Source: Pseudomonas sp. MRSN 12121 (GTDB taxonomy: Bacteria; Pseudomonadota; Gammaproteobacteria; Pseudomonadales; Pseudomonadaceae). Taken from it: a stretch of DNA of 64,000 bases. Position numbers and translations under genes: made by a program. The notes under the pieces were generated by a model. It had not been told where the DNA came from. It saw only the letters and a list, made by a program, of their open reading frames with translations, and made no database searches. The stretch covers positions 4,301,388-4,365,387 of the forward strand of contig NZ_CP010892.1 in NCBI RefSeq assembly GCF_000931465.1, written 5' to 3'. Each line of letters opens with the position of its first letter. Position 1 is the first letter of the stretch. Of the stretch, positions 62,992 through 64,000 are shown one piece after another.

Positions 62992-63601
62992 CTACCACCT
63001 CAATCTCTATCTTGGTCACCGGAGGCGCCGGCTCATGCCCGGCCTTCAACGCTGCGAGCTCAACCCGGCGTTTCTCGATCTCGATCCGCTTCAGCTCTGC
63101 ATCAAGGTCGGCGTGGCCAGCAGGCACGAACATCCCCAGGTGCCGGCCGATATCGACCAGCGCACCTTTCTTGTCGTGCAGCTTCACCTTTAGGCCATCG
63201 CGCCCCTGGGACACCTCAGCAATCGCCGCAGCAGTGGCATCGTCGATCTCGGTCGAGTCGATCAGCGCCAGGCCGTGGTACGCCACCATGTCCTCGGCGC
63301 ACTCCTCCTCACCGTCGACCATTCGGACCATCGTCTCGCCCCAGCGGACCACCTTGCGGATGTCGCTGAAGCCGATCTTGGCCAGCTCACGGAGCACCAT
63401 GTCTTGAGTGATGCCGGTTCGATTCGACCGGGACTTCATGCTCTCGGACAAGGCCGCCGAAACACTAACATTTGCTAACAGGCGAGAGCCCTGCTCGTTG
63501 GCCGTCTTCTTGCTGTAGCCCGCACGGATAGCGGCCTGTGTAGCATTCAAGTCGATCAGGTATTCGTCGACGAAGCGCTGCTGTTTTGCTGTCAGCGCCA
63601 T
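62945..63601 (-). CDS. Terminase small subunit (Terminase_2)
   Basis: 218 residues from ATG 63601 (AAGGAATCCCT upstream). KQQRFVDEYLIDLNATQAAIRAGYSKKTANEQGSRLL is the Terminase_2 HTH; a coiled C-terminal half follows. It recognises the packaging site. Confidence 0.92.
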   Translation of the reverse strand: MALTAKQQRFVDEYLIDLNATQAAIRAGYSKKTANEQGSRLLANVSVSAALSESMKSRSNRTGITQDMVLRELAKIGFSDIRKVVRWGETMVRMVDGEEECAEDMVAYHGLALIDSTEIDDATAAAIAEVSQGRDGLKVKLHDKKGALVDIGRHLGMFVPAGHADLDAELKRIEIEKRRVELAALKAGHEPAPPVTKIEIEVVGGRSNAPNSDDRAPG

Positions 63602-63699
63602 AGGGATTCCTTGAGACTTTGGTGCCTCGCTCGGGCAGCGCTTGAAATGGTGGCTGGATGCCGGTATTGGTGTGGGCTGAACCTTTCGGAGAAGCACCG

Positions 63700-63960
63700 A
63701 TGCTAAAACTCACAGATGGCGAGAAACACTACCTGCTCGAAATGCGGGCCATATCCACTGACTCACAAGGGCGGGACATCTTTGTCGGCCTGACATCCGA
63801 AGAATCTGAGCGCTATCACCTCCTGAGCAACCATCTTCACCAAGGGACCTTTGAGGAGAAAGATGAATATCTGGCGCTCAACGAGAAACACGAGAAAGCC
63901 CGTCATCAAGTGTTAGCGGCGGAGCACATCAAGCGCACTGAGTCGCCATCCCTGCACTGA
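63700..63960 (+). CDS. Hypothetical phage protein
   Basis: 86 residues, charged (TDGEKHYLLEMRAISTDSQG ... HEKARHQVLAAEHIK). GGAGAAGC precedes ATG 63700. Plus strand, divergent from the terminase genes by 98 bp, so it may be an early or lysogenic gene. Unrecognised. 63961-64000 shows nothing. Confidence 0.6.
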   Translation: MLKLTDGEKHYLLEMRAISTDSQGRDIFVGLTSEESERYHLLSNHLHQGTFEEKDEYLALNEKHEKARHQVLAAEHIKRTESPSLH

Positions 63961-64000
63961 CTCGAATCGGGCGACGATCTTCAGTTGTCGTCCGACAGCA

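Larger units (their letters stand above)
38699..64000. mobile_element. Siphovirus-type prophage, partial (late genes plus accessory block)
   Basis: From the tRNA-Ser 3' end to the right edge almost everything is phage-like. A full late module on the minus strand runs from terminase to spanins, and an acr-type accessory block sits next to the tRNA. The integrase, repressor and replication genes and the distal attachment site are beyond the window. The left boundary is placed after tRNA-Ser by inference; the tRNA-side terminator at 38712 may still be host sequence. Confidence 0.85.

Noticed and set aside
63961..64000. Integrase or right attachment site of the prophage
   Set aside because: The window ends inside the phage; nothing in the last 40 bases supports it.

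Overview
The window is high-GC Pseudomonas chromosome, most likely from the P. fluorescens/protegens/chlororaphis group. The evidence is the codon bias, the dispersed REP elements ('taggagcgaggcttgcccgcg'), a lexA2-imuA-imuB-dnaE2 mutagenesis cassette with its LexA2-type operator, and a tRNA-Ser(UGA)/yccA locus. It divides into a chromosomal part (about 1-38.7 kb) and most of an integrated siphovirus-type prophage (about 38.7 kb to the right edge).

Chromosomal part, left to right. It opens with the 5' part of a uvrA-like gene and a hybrid PAS sensor kinase. The SOS translesion operon lexA2-imuA-imuB-dnaE2 follows, with overlapping genes on the minus strand. Next come a LysR regulator, an exported amidohydrolase, a TorF-type porin and the lipid A phosphoethanolamine transferase eptA. 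A long minus-strand operon (21.9 to 14.6 kb) then encodes a GntR/UTRA regulator, an AprA-like flavoprotein, a two-cluster ferredoxin, a NitT/TauT-type ABC importer (binding protein, permease, ATPase), a HEAT-repeat protein and a DUF971 protein. Upstream of its regulator lies a perfect 8+2+8 palindrome, and the operon looks like an uncharacterised uptake-plus-redox system for a sulfonate- or sulfate-ester-like substrate. After it come a DyP peroxidase, an AraC regulator divergent from an outer-membrane channel, and a three-gene periplasmic redox cluster (cytochrome c lipoprotein, Tat-exported lactone-oxidase-like flavoenzyme, Tat-exported PLP enzyme). The chromosomal part ends with gapN, a FUSC-type membrane protein, a second DyP peroxidase, an FdhF/YdeP molybdopterin oxidoreductase, an EamA exporter divergent from an Lrp/AsnC regulator, a small lipoprotein, yccA and tRNA-Ser.

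Prophage part. Reading leftward on the minus strand from the right edge, the late genes follow standard order: terminase small and large, portal, minor head, scaffold-like protein, major capsid, connectors, tail terminator, tail tube with an Ig-like domain, G/GT tail chaperones with a lambda-type slippery heptamer, tape measure, distal tail proteins, tip protein J, tail fibre and its partners, endolysin and nested Rz/Rz1 spanins. Small accessory genes sit between the chaperones and the tape measure.

Between the spanins and tRNA-Ser is an AT-richer accessory block on the plus strand. It contains a gene resembling the anti-CRISPR AcrIF11 (an ADP-ribosyltransferase), a Myb/SANT-like repeat DNA-binding protein and a 60-residue protein. 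A second regulator of the same new family is encoded divergently. A perfect 20-bp palindrome lies exactly between the -35 and -10 of the candidate acr promoter. This acr-plus-regulator block is the strongest candidate for something undescribed. The integrase and early region are not in the window.
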